A stretch of DNA of 6,646 nt from Kiritimatiellales bacterium. Lineage in GTDB: Bacteria; Verrucomicrobiota; Kiritimatiellia; Kiritimatiellales; Pontiellaceae. This document shows, piece after piece, positions 1 through 5,870 of this stretch. Where the stretch lies: contig JABDQT010000053.1 of NCBI GenBank assembly GCA_013042165.1, positions 1 through 6,646 of the forward strand. Reading direction: 5' to 3'. The translations under genes were made by a program, and so were the position numbers. The notes beneath the pieces were generated by a model that was not told the origin of the DNA, did no database searches, and saw only the letters and a list, made by a program, of their open reading frames with translations. The number at the start of each line of letters is the position of its first letter. The first letter of the stretch is position 1.

Positions 1-1
1 T

Positions 2-226
2 TACAAGGGTTCCATCGCAATCGACGGCATATCCCTGACGGTGGCCGAACTGACGGATAACGGATTTATCGTGCACATTATTCCCCACACGATCCAGGAG
101 ACCGATATGTCGGAGTTTAAGGTGGGCACGAAGGTCAATCTCGAGGCCGACATCCTCGGCAAGCATGTCCAGCGCATCCTTGAATTCGGCGGCGGGCAGG
201 ATTATCGCCTGAACCTGACCGGATAG
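2..226 (+). CDS. ribE: Riboflavin synthase alpha chain, C-terminal end (partial, 5' end outside window)
   Basis: This is the last 74 residues of riboflavin synthase, a cytosolic enzyme of about 200 residues. It converts two molecules of 6,7-dimethyl-8-ribityllumazine into riboflavin plus a pyrimidine by-product, the last step of riboflavin synthesis. The open frame enters from the left edge and reads KGSIAIDGISLTV, then IIPHT and VNLEADILGKHVQR, which are hallmark segments of the second lumazine-binding (Lum_binding) repeat. The first repeat must lie upstream of the window. It ends in TAG at 224-226, 17 bases before the next start codon. I see no terminator hairpin in that gap. The symbol is ribE in Bacillus-style naming and ribC in E. 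coli. The family is clear; the start is not visible. Confidence 0.95.
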   Translation, partial: YKGSIAIDGISLTVAELTDNGFIVHIIPHTIQETDMSEFKVGTKVNLEADILGKHVQRILEFGGGQDYRLNLTG

Positions 227-243
227 CTAGGGCCAGATAAATA

Positions 244-606
244 ATGAAATACAAATCAGTACTCATAGCAGCTTTGTTAGCATTTTTAGTTGGTTGCCAA
301 AGCAAAGATGTTTCAAGTAAGACCGCTGGTAGTGTCGAGAATGACTATCATTGGTGGAATCTGACAAATGCATTAACGCGAGCCAACAACGATATAAAAT
401 CCGGGGATATCAAAATTTATTTTGCGGGCGGTAGAGCTGCATTGCCTGCTGGAATAAAAAGGGAAGATAGAAAATTGATTGAAAAGTACCCTGCTGATTA
501 TTCCGGAGCTGGTTGTGTTATTTTGAATAAGAGGCTCAGAGAACTCCAAGAGGAGTACGGGGTTATTTACAACCAACGGATACTTGAATGGATAAAAGAA
601 AATTAA
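244..606 (+). CDS. Small AT-rich lipoprotein of unknown function
   Basis: A 120-residue protein I do not recognise. Residues 1-18 form a lipoprotein signal peptide: MKYK, a hydrophobic stretch, then the lipobox LVGC with Cys18 as the predicted lipidated residue. Residue +2 is Gln, so by the E. coli Lol rule it would go to the outer membrane. The mature part is about 100 residues and probably mostly helical. It contains DYHWWNLTNALTRANNDI (residues 34-51), a short strand-like IKIYFAGG (56-63), and a second Cys at 91 in SGAGCV. The tail LRELQEEYGVIYNQRILEW (98-116) looks amphipathic. By hand count the gene is about 39% GC, against roughly 55-63% nearby, and it uses ATA, TTA and AAA freely. This suggests recent acquisition or relaxed composition. 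The ribosome site is weak (AGGG at 229-232, 11 bases from ATG). The signal peptide and intact frame support a real gene; the function is unknown. Confidence 0.75.
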   Translation: MKYKSVLIAALLAFLVGCQSKDVSSKTAGSVENDYHWWNLTNALTRANNDIKSGDIKIYFAGGRAALPAGIKREDRKLIEKYPADYSGAGCVILNKRLRELQEEYGVIYNQRILEWIKEN

Positions 607-609
607 AAT

Positions 610-665
610 ACAACCAGTGGGTAGAATCTGCGGTGAAAACTCCTGTTGACTCAGGCAATGGTTGT
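610..665 (+). repeat. 7-bp inverted repeat downstream of the small lipoprotein gene
   Basis: ACAACCA at 610-616 and its exact reverse complement TGGTTGT at 659-665 flank 42 bases, which contain a weaker CCTG/CAGG pair (642-645 and 652-655). No T-tract follows, so it does not look like a standard intrinsic terminator. A third element, ATAACCA at 686-692, could compete for TGGTTGT using one G-U pair and would cover the first base of the deacetylase start codon. Repeats of this length are expected by chance in a region this size, so the functional claim is weak. Confidence 0.25.
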
Positions 666-691
666 GCATTCGAGGCGGCTCACCAATAACC

Positions 692-1444
692 ATGATACGA
701 TCTTTTCCAGCCTTGCTGTGTGTGCTGTTGTTCTGCGGTTGTCAAACGACGATAGAGCGGCATGGGAAAACCGCGCGCCACAAGGAACTCTATGTAGTGA
801 TTGATGATGCGGGCCTGGCGCTTGCCGAGGTTCGGCAGTTTCTGGATATTCCGGTTCCGATGACGATTGCCGTGCTTCCGCACCAGAAGGAAACCAAAAA
901 GGTCTGCTCGTTGATTCGCAATGATGGTGCGAAGGAAGTGATATTGCACCAGCCTATGGAAGCCTATGACCGGCAAAAGAATCCCGGCTTCGGGGCGATT
1001 CACAGCACAACCCGTCCGGACGAGGTTGCCCGTATTCTGCGACAGAACCTCGATTCGGTTCAGGGTGCGGTGGGTATGAATAACCATATGGGCTCGCGCA
1101 TCACGGAAAATCCCAAACTGATGCGGGAAGTACTGCAGTACTGCAAAGATAACGATCTGTTCTTTCTGGACAGCAAGACGGCCTATAACTCGCAGGTTCC
1201 GCTTGTGGCGCTGAAGCAGCACATGCATGTGGAAGAGCGGCATCTGTTTCTGGATGTCCGGCACGATCGCGAATGGGTGCGGCGCATGTGGGGTCGTGCC
1301 GTGGCGCATGCGCGCATCAATGGATATGCCGTCGTGATCGGCCATGCGTGGTGTAAAGAGACCGCCGCCGCTATCCGCGACAGCTATCAAACCCTCGAGA
1401 ACCAGGGATACACGTTCCATAAACTCTCGGAGCTGTACGAATGA
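692..1444 (+). CDS. Divergent polysaccharide deacetylase family (YibQ/DUF610) lipoprotein
   Basis: A 250-residue member of the divergent polysaccharide deacetylase family, a NodB-like fold related to carbohydrate esterase family 4. Family members act in the periplasm and presumably on cell-wall or other glycans; the substrate is not established. Family marks appear in order: VIDDAG (36-41) with the paired Asp, MTIAVLP (57-63), LHQPME (85-90), GMNNHMGSRIT (128-138), FFLDSKT (157-163), LFLDVRHD (185-192) and VVIGHA (214-219). Asp38/39, His86, His132 and His218 are the likely metal or catalytic residues by analogy. The N-terminus has a signal ending in LFCGC, with Cys17 the likely lipidated residue, so this copy should be membrane-anchored. 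I chose ATG 692 because it gives a normal signal peptide; an in-frame TTG at 662 would add ten residues ahead of it. The stop overlaps the next gene by ATGA, implying translational coupling. Confidence 0.88.
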   Translation: MIRSFPALLCVLLFCGCQTTIERHGKTARHKELYVVIDDAGLALAEVRQFLDIPVPMTIAVLPHQKETKKVCSLIRNDGAKEVILHQPMEAYDRQKNPGFGAIHSTTRPDEVARILRQNLDSVQGAVGMNNHMGSRITENPKLMREVLQYCKDNDLFFLDSKTAYNSQVPLVALKQHMHVEERHLFLDVRHDREWVRRMWGRAVAHARINGYAVVIGHAWCKETAAAIRDSYQTLENQGYTFHKLSELYE

Positions 1445-2304
1445 AAGCGCCCCCCGTGGTGATCAAGTCGGTGCTGGTGACGGGTTGCTCCTCGGGGATC
1501 GGTCTTGCAACGGCCGAGCAGCTGCGCTCCGGGGGTTGGAGCGTCTTTCCAACCGCACGTAAACCGGAAGATCTTGAAATGCTTAGAGGCAAGGGCTTCG
1601 AACCCATCGAGCTCGATCTCGTATCCAGTGCGTCGGTTGCGGCTGCCGTGGAGCAGCTTCTTGCGAAGAGCGGGGGCAACCTCGGTGCTGTGGTAAACAA
1701 TGCGGGATTCGGCATGCCGGGTGCCATGGAGGATCTGACGCGCGAGGCGATGCGCGAACAGTTCGAGGTCAACCTGTTTGGTTTGCAGGAGCTGACAAAC
1801 TGGCTGATTCCCGTTTTCCGACGGCAGGGTTTTGGCCGGATTGTCAATGTCAGCTCAGTGGTCGGACGGCTGTCGCTTCCATTTCTAGGCATCTACTCGG
1901 CTTCCAAGTTTGCGCTGGAAGCGGTAAGTGATGCGCAGCGTGTAGAGCTGGCGCAGCATATGATCACTGTTTCTCTGGTGGAACCGGGGCCGATCCGCAC
2001 AAAATTCTCGGCCAACTGCACCCGTCAGGGCGAGGCAAAGCTCGATACCACCGGATCGCTTTTCGGCAGAGCCTATAAAAACTATTTTGACCAACGGCGC
2101 AACGGCGGCATGGCGGAAGACCGCTTCCGGCTCCCGCCCGAGGCCGTGGCCCGCAAGATTGTCCATGCCCTGGAATCTCGCCACCCGAGAATTCGCTACC
2201 AAGTGACGGTTCCTGCCTATCTCGGTGCCTGGGCGGCGCGGTTTCTGCCCACGGGGCTGCTCGACCGCATAATGGTTCGTCAGGTCAAAAAGCGTTTCCG
2301 TTGA
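1441..2304 (+). CDS. Short-chain dehydrogenase/reductase (classical SDR, YbbO-like)
   Basis: A 287-residue NAD(P)-dependent oxidoreductase with a complete classical SDR active site. Motifs: nucleotide-binding TGCSSGIG (14-21), a basic residue after the second strand (TAR, Arg40) that favours NADP(H), Asp59 in the LDL motif, NNAG (86-89), Asn111, Ser139, the YSASK box with Tyr152 and Lys156, and EPGPIRT (181-187). The C-terminal extension (RIRYQVTVPAYLGAW, then FLPTGLLDRIM) resembles the E. coli YbbO/17-beta-HSD-like branch, which reduces aldehydes or hydroxysteroid-type and retinoid-type substrates. The actual substrate cannot be read from sequence. The protein should be cytosolic; I see no signal peptide. 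Its ATG at 1441 overlaps the deacetylase stop, with GGAG at 1429-1432 eight bases upstream, so the two are almost certainly co-transcribed. A functional tie between a cytosolic reductase and a periplasmic hydrolase is not obvious. Confidence 0.93.
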   Translation: MKAPPVVIKSVLVTGCSSGIGLATAEQLRSGGWSVFPTARKPEDLEMLRGKGFEPIELDLVSSASVAAAVEQLLAKSGGNLGAVVNNAGFGMPGAMEDLTREAMREQFEVNLFGLQELTNWLIPVFRRQGFGRIVNVSSVVGRLSLPFLGIYSASKFALEAVSDAQRVELAQHMITVSLVEPGPIRTKFSANCTRQGEAKLDTTGSLFGRAYKNYFDQRRNGGMAEDRFRLPPEAVARKIVHALESRHPRIRYQVTVPAYLGAWAARFLPTGLLDRIMVRQVKKRFR

Positions 2305-2311
2305 TGCCGGC

Positions 2312-2339
2312 TTGGATTTCGCGGAAGGCATCCTATACT
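2312..2339 (+). promoter_or_regulatory. Possible sigma70-type promoter for the DUF4136 gene
   Basis: In the 61-base gap after the SDR gene, TTGGAT (2312-2317) and TATACT (2334-2339) are separated by 16 bases. The -10 matches TATAAT at five of six positions; the -35 matches TTGACA at only three. The gap also carries a strong ribosome site, GGAGG at 2354-2358, seven bases before ATG 2366. The position and -10 quality make it plausible, but it is a pattern match only, and the preferred consensus in this phylum is unknown to me. Confidence 0.4.
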
Positions 2340-2365
2340 AACCGTGTTGTAACGGAGGCTGGATC

Positions 2366-2917
2366 ATGACGAAATGGAATCTATTTTTTATCGGCTGCAT
2401 GGCGGTTGCTTTAAGCGGATGTTCTTCGGTCACCGTGAGCCGGGACTATGATCTTTCCGCCGACTTTTCCAACCTTTCGACCTATGCATGGAAACATGCC
2501 GAACAGCCCCGAACCGGTAATGCCCGGATCGATAATGATCTGATTGATGCGCGGGTTCGTGCCGCCATCGACGCGGAACTGGCCGGGAAGGGCTTTGCAT
2601 TGGCCAAGCCGTCGGCCGCCGATTTCCAGATCGCTTACTTTCTGGAATACAAGCAGCGGATCGGCGGCAGCGCGGTCAGCTTCGGCATCGGAACCGGAAC
2701 ATACAGCCGCTTCGGGGGAATCGGCTATGACATAGGAATTTCAGACTATGACGAGGGCTATCTGACCATCGACGTGATCGATCCGGCCGATGGGGAAATC
2801 ATCTGGCGGGGTGTGGGGCGCAGGGCGTCCTACGACACCGGCAAGCCGGCCAAGACCACGAAGATTGTGAACATGGCGGTTGCGCGCATTCTCGCAAAGT
2901 TTCCGCCCGTGAAGTAG
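2366..2917 (+). CDS. DUF4136 family lipoprotein
   Basis: A 183-residue predicted outer-membrane lipoprotein. The signal peptide (1-18) ends in the lipobox ALSGC, with Cys19 lipidated and Ser at +2. The mature protein matches the DUF4136 pattern: DYDLSADFSNLSTYAW (27-42), a helix with DARVRAAIDAELAGKGF (61-77), ADFQIAYFLEY (85-95), a strand pair EGYLTIDVIDP (130-140) and EIIWRG (144-149), then a C-terminal helix ending FPP. Family members are widespread in Gram-negative envelopes and their biochemical role is not established. Residues 99-124 are rich in Gly and Tyr, probably a flexible loop that is common but variable in the family. It starts at ATG 2366 behind a good ribosome site (GGAGG). 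The gene appears monocistronic. Its TAG stop sits one base from the stop of the convergent TPR gene. Confidence 0.9.
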   Translation: MTKWNLFFIGCMAVALSGCSSVTVSRDYDLSADFSNLSTYAWKHAEQPRTGNARIDNDLIDARVRAAIDAELAGKGFALAKPSAADFQIAYFLEYKQRIGGSAVSFGIGTGTYSRFGGIGYDIGISDYDEGYLTIDVIDPADGEIIWRGVGRRASYDTGKPAKTTKIVNMAVARILAKFPPVK

Positions 2918-2933
2918 GCTAGCGCTTCCGGGC
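2905..2933. terminator. Hairpin spanning both convergent stop codons (possible bidirectional terminator)
   Basis: The arms GCCCG-T-GAAG (2905-2914) and CTTC-CGGGC (2925-2933) form nine base pairs with one bulged T. The ten-base loop (2915-2924) holds the plus-strand TAG (2915-2917) and the minus-strand TAG (2919-2921, read as CTA). The structure can form in either transcript. There is no clear U-tract on either side, so it would be a weak intrinsic terminator at best. It could instead act as a 3'-end stabilising stem, or be a by-product of the two coding sequences. Confidence 0.35.
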
Positions 2934-4070
2934 TTCTGAAATATATTTCAGCATCTGACTGCCGCGTTCGGTGTCGACCTTCAGCAGCTCTTTGGCTTCG
3001 CGTTCGGCATCCTTCCACTGTTTAACCTGAACCAGCGAATAGGCCAGCATGTAGCGTGCATCTGCATAGCGCGGATCCAGCTTCAGTGCTTCGACATACG
3101 CCTGTCCTGCATCGCGGTACTGCTTAAGGTTAAAGAGAGCGTGGCCCAAATTATAGTGGGCAAATTTGTTTTTTGGTTCGGCCTCTACCGCCTTTTGAAA
3201 CAGTGCAGCGGCGTCCTTGTAGCGCTTCTCCGACAGCAGTTTTGCGCCCTCGGTCATCAGGCGGGTCGCATCTGTCGACTGGAGCGGGGCCGGGGAGGCC
3301 GTCGCCTTTACGGGTCCGCCGAGCCGCTCAACCGCTTCTTTGGCATCGGCGACACGAGAGCCCTCCGCTCCGGCCCTTTGCAGGTATTGCGTGTACCACT
3401 CGCGCGCCGCACTCTTGTTGCCCAGCCATTGATCATAAATCAGGGCGAGGTTATAGGCGGCGGGTGCATACGAGGGATAGGCCGAAGCCACTTGCTGAAG
3501 ACGCCGGATGGCAGCGTCGCTGCTCTGATTCTTGTGCAGCTCCGCCAGCGCGAGGGCATTCAGGGCAGCCGGACTGCGCGGATCGGCACGATACGATTTG
3601 GTCAGCTCGCTTGCCGCACCGCTCCAGTTCTGCTTACGCATCTCAATCATACCGAGCATGGCCAGTGCGGTTTCGTTCCCGGGGGTTTCGCCCAGCACAT
3701 TGTTCAGCGCAACCTCGGCGTCATCGAGGCGCCCGGCGTGAAACAGCGCAATGCCCATGTTGAGATTCGCACCGGTCAGGTTTTCGGTCAGATTGCAGGA
3801 CTTGCTGAAGGCTTCCGCCGCCGCGTCGGTTTCGTTGAGCTGCCACAGAATCAGCCCCAGCTGGTTCAGGGCGGCGGATTTCTTTTCGTTGCCGGAGGTT
3901 TTCCGGATTGATTTTTCAAAAAGGGTGCGCGCCCGGACCAGATTGCCGGATTTCCAGGCATCCATGGCCTTGCTGTATTCCTTTTCGCCGGAGTGCTCAC
4001 CACAACCTGCAAACATGGCGAGTATCATGAAGACACTCGTTGAAAGCATCGCAATTCTACTATTCTTCAT
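2919..4070 (-). CDS. TPR-repeat lipoprotein
   Basis: A 383-residue lipoprotein built almost wholly of tetratricopeptide repeats. The signal peptide ends in MFAGC, with Cys23 the predicted lipidated residue and Gly at +2. Repeats run from about 29 to 230, with clear units around 32-57, 65-96, 101-129, 135-163 and 167-198. A Pro/Ala/Ser/Thr-containing linker follows (252-268), then a second block of about three repeats (269-366) including KRYKDAAALFQKAVEAEPKN, YNLGHALFNLKQYRDA and YMLAYSLVQVKQWKDA. TPR arrays are protein-binding scaffolds; Gram-negative examples serve in outer-membrane assembly, secretion or gliding complexes, but the partner here is unknown. I chose ATG at 4068-4070 because it overlaps the yjbQ stop as ATGA and gives a compact signal peptide. 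An in-frame GTG at 4094 would extend it by eight residues into yjbQ. It is probably translated from the yjbQ message. Confidence 0.9.
   Translation of the reverse strand: MKNSRIAMLSTSVFMILAMFAGCGEHSGEKEYSKAMDAWKSGNLVRARTLFEKSIRKTSGNEKKSAALNQLGLILWQLNETDAAAEAFSKSCNLTENLTGANLNMGIALFHAGRLDDAEVALNNVLGETPGNETALAMLGMIEMRKQNWSGAASELTKSYRADPRSPAALNALALAELHKNQSSDAAIRRLQQVASAYPSYAPAAYNLALIYDQWLGNKSAAREWYTQYLQRAGAEGSRVADAKEAVERLGGPVKATASPAPLQSTDATRLMTEGAKLLSEKRYKDAAALFQKAVEAEPKNKFAHYNLGHALFNLKQYRDAGQAYVEALKLDPRYADARYMLAYSLVQVKQWKDAEREAKELLKVDTERGSQMLKYISEARKR
2936..2951. repeat. Perfect 16-bp AT-rich palindrome near the 3' end of the TPR gene
   Basis: CTGAAATATATTTCAG is its own reverse complement. It lies inside the last codons of the TPR gene (encoding LKYIS) and two bases beyond the stop-spanning hairpin. 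It could fold as a six-pair stem with a UAUA loop, or serve as a protein-binding site, but it may simply be coding sequence. No T-tract follows it. Confidence 0.3.
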
Positions 4071-4465
4071 CCCTCTGCAATTCCCTTGACCCACACCTGT
4101 CGTGTGCGTGGTCCGTCAAATTCACAAAAATACAGACTCTGCCATGTTCCCAGCATCAACTTGCCGCCGGAAACGATCACCTGCACGGACGAGCCCACCA
4201 TGCTCGCCTTCACGTGCGCCGCTGTATTTCCCTCCAAATGGCGATAGCCGCCTTCCCAGGGCACAACCCGATCCAATACCAGTTCCATGTCTGCAGTCAC
4301 ATCCGGGTCGGCATTTTCGTTGATGGTCACACCCGCCGTGGTATGGGGGATGAAAACCGTTACAACGCCCTCTGCAATCCCTTCGTCTGCAATAAGTTCA
4401 GCCACCTGATGGTCGATTTTGACAAAATCGGTTCTGGAACGTGTTTGCACACTGAAATTTTTCAT
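4067..4465 (-). CDS. yjbQ: YjbQ/UPF0047 family protein (secondary thiamine-phosphate synthase-like)
   Basis: A 132-residue cytosolic protein of the UPF0047 family, about the usual length. Family signatures are intact: FIPHTTAGVTINENADPDV (38-56) with His41, Glu50, Asn51 and Asp53; HLEGNTAAH (76-84) with both histidines; and GGKLMLGTWQSLYF followed by EFDGPR (100-120). Members form small trimers with a metal-binding pocket. The annotation 'secondary thiamine-phosphate synthase' comes from weak rescue of thiE mutants by E. coli YjbQ, so the true reaction is uncertain. I chose ATG at 4463-4465, which places AAGGTG seven bases upstream and makes the protein start MKNFSVQT like its relatives. A longer frame begins at ATG 4546 but would add an unusual basic leader. 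The stop overlaps the TPR lipoprotein start (ATGA). Confidence 0.93.
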   Translation of the reverse strand: MKNFSVQTRSRTDFVKIDHQVAELIADEGIAEGVVTVFIPHTTAGVTINENADPDVTADMELVLDRVVPWEGGYRHLEGNTAAHVKASMVGSSVQVIVSGGKLMLGTWQSLYFCEFDGPRTRQVWVKGIAEG

Positions 4466-4598
4466 TTGCAGACACCTTATCCGAACCACCCGCTTTTTGA
4501 AGCGGAAAGTGACCGGGCACGTAAAAAAGTCGTCTCGAGCTTCCAATTCCGACGTCTATGGGCTGTAATGGCGCGGTTTTAGGAAAGGGTCTGAAAGC
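4466..4598. promoter_or_regulatory. Divergent intergenic region (yjbQ leftwards, DUF21/CBS pair rightwards)
   Basis: The largest gene-free stretch in the window (133 bases) must hold promoters for both directions. Rightwards, TTCCAA (4541-4546) and TGTAAT (4564-4569) are 17 bases apart; the -10 is five of six, the -35 poor. Leftwards I find no convincing -35/-10 pair. CCGCTT (4490-4495) and AAGCGG (4500-4505) form a six-pair hairpin with a four-base loop, about 25 bases ahead of the yjbQ start on its transcript. It has no U-tract and no riboswitch-like conserved core that I can recognise. The ribosome site for the right-hand gene is AGGAAAGGG at 4581-4589. Confidence 0.4.
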
Positions 4599-5870
4599 TT
4601 GGAAATTCTTGCTGATCATTTTATCGCCTTGCTGGGCATGACGTTTCTATTGCTGTGTTCGGCTTTTTTTTCCGGGACCGAAACAGCGCTGTTTTCGCTG
4701 ACCCGCGGGCAGATCAAGCGCATGCGGGCGCATGGGCACCAGGTCGAAAAGATGCTGTCTTTGCTGGCTGAAAATCCCTCCGGACTCCTGATTGCCATCC
4801 TGTTTGGCAATCTGGTGGTGAACATCCTTTTTTTCAGTACCAGCGCGGTGATCGCCTCCGACTTTGGCCATATCTATGGCGAAGTCGGGGAAGTCGGCTT
4901 CGGCGTAGCCGTTTTATTCATGGTCATTCTGTGCGGTGAGATTCTGCCCAAGGCGGCGGGACTCTCTTTTCCCGAGCGGATCGTGCGGCTGAACTCAGCC
5001 CTGCTGCGCAGTTGGTTCCGTTTTCTGGGTCCGTTGCGCGTTGTGCTGGAATACACCGCCAGCCATCTGGAGCCGGCTGAACAGCACGATAACCGGCTCA
5101 ATGCCGAAGAGCTCAAGATGCTGATCGATGCCACCCAGCACGACCCGACCTTCGGGAAGCAGGAAAAGGCCATCGTCGAAGATATTGTCAACCTGCCGGA
5201 AATCCGCGTACGCGAGCTGATGGTGCCGCGCGTGGATCAGCTGTTCCGTCGTGCCGATGCGCCGGCGGGGGAAGCCTTGCTTGAAGCGGCGGAGCAGGAG
5301 TTGGAGTTGATTCCGATCTATGACGGGGAGGAAGATAACATCGTAGGCGTTGTCAGGGTGCATGAGCTGTATGTCGACGGACAGCCCGATCGGCCTCTGT
5401 CCGATTATGCGCATCCGGTCCGGTTTGTGCCGGAAACCCGCCGCGCCGATGCCATGCTTCGCGAGTTTCTTGCCGACGACCTGCTGATGGTCTGCGTCGT
5501 AAATGAATACGGCGGGCTGGCGGGAACGATTTTTCTGGAAGATCTGCTTGAGGAGGTGGTGGGGGAGTTTGACGCCATGGAGAGCCCGCCGATCGAGCAG
5601 CTGGGCGAGAGTACCTACCGCCTGCAGGGCAATCTCGGTATTCGCGAATGGCGCAGCCTGTTCGTGGGTTTCCTGCCGGAATCGATCATGCGCACGCTCG
5701 CGCTCGACACCGTCGGCGGGTTGGTTGTTTCCTTGCTGAAGCGTATGCCGGCCGTCGGTGATGTTGTCCGGGTGCAGAACCTGAAGTTTACGGTCGAGAG
5801 CGTCCGGGACCGGCGTATTGAAACGGTGGGACTCGAGCTGTCCGACAGTGGCGGGGGAGATACTGTATGA
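4599..5870 (+). CDS. CorC/HlyC-like DUF21-CBS membrane protein (CNNM family), first of tandem pair
   Basis: A 423-residue inner-membrane protein with the full CNNM/CorC layout. The DUF21 transmembrane domain (about 1-155) carries SGTETALFSL (25-34), LFGNLVVNILFF (68-79) and GEILPKAAG (113-121). A CBS pair (about 205-325) follows, with VRELMVPRVD (204-213) and VVNEYGGLAGTIFLEDLLEE (300-319). A CorC_HlyC C-terminal domain (about 335-415) includes YRLQGNL and DTVGGLV. Characterised relatives export Mg2+ (CorC, MpfA) with nucleotide control through the CBS pair; others are annotated as haemolysins without good support. The ion specificity here is unproven. It starts at TTG 4599, with AGGAAAGGG nine bases upstream, giving the usual MEIL start ahead of the first helix. 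An internal ATG at 4638 would cut into that helix. The stop overlaps the next gene (ATGA). Confidence 0.93.
   Translation: MEILADHFIALLGMTFLLLCSAFFSGTETALFSLTRGQIKRMRAHGHQVEKMLSLLAENPSGLLIAILFGNLVVNILFFSTSAVIASDFGHIYGEVGEVGFGVAVLFMVILCGEILPKAAGLSFPERIVRLNSALLRSWFRFLGPLRVVLEYTASHLEPAEQHDNRLNAEELKMLIDATQHDPTFGKQEKAIVEDIVNLPEIRVRELMVPRVDQLFRRADAPAGEALLEAAEQELELIPIYDGEEDNIVGVVRVHELYVDGQPDRPLSDYAHPVRFVPETRRADAMLREFLADDLLMVCVVNEYGGLAGTIFLEDLLEEVVGEFDAMESPPIEQLGESTYRLQGNLGIREWRSLFVGFLPESIMRTLALDTVGGLVVSLLKRMPAVGDVVRVQNLKFTVESVRDRRIETVGLELSDSGGGDTV

Noticed and set aside
646..674. Promoter based on TTGACT at 646-651
   Set aside because: The -35 match is good, but no acceptable -10 lies 15-19 bases downstream (the sequence at 669-674 is TTCGAG).
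227..691. Small lipoprotein gene as an integron cassette with an attC-like 3' site
   Set aside because: The inverted repeat at 610-665 roughly resembles attC ends, but ATACAAC and GTTGTGC each break the RYYYAAC/GTTRRRY consensus, the inner L boxes do not pair, and there is no matching core site upstream of 244.
662..691. TTG 662 as the deacetylase start
   Set aside because: It would place ten residues, including Arg and Cys, ahead of an otherwise normal lipoprotein signal that begins at ATG 692.
680..1420. Long open frame on the minus strand opposite the deacetylase gene
   Set aside because: It lies fully antisense to a gene with clear family motifs, and its translation shows no recognisable domain. 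Long antisense frames are common opposite GC-rich genes.
3141..3911. Long plus-strand open frame opposite the TPR gene
   Set aside because: The minus strand encodes regular TPR repeats across the whole span. The plus-strand translation is Arg/Gly/Leu-rich with no domain.
4466..4546. Extended yjbQ start at ATG 4546
   Set aside because: The 27 extra residues lie outside the family's usual span, while ATG 4465 has a well-placed AAGGTG ribosome site.
4466..4598. TPP riboswitch ahead of yjbQ, given its proposed thiamine-phosphate synthase activity
   Set aside because: The region is short and I find no CUGAGA-type conserved core on the yjbQ transcript; only a simple six-pair hairpin is present.
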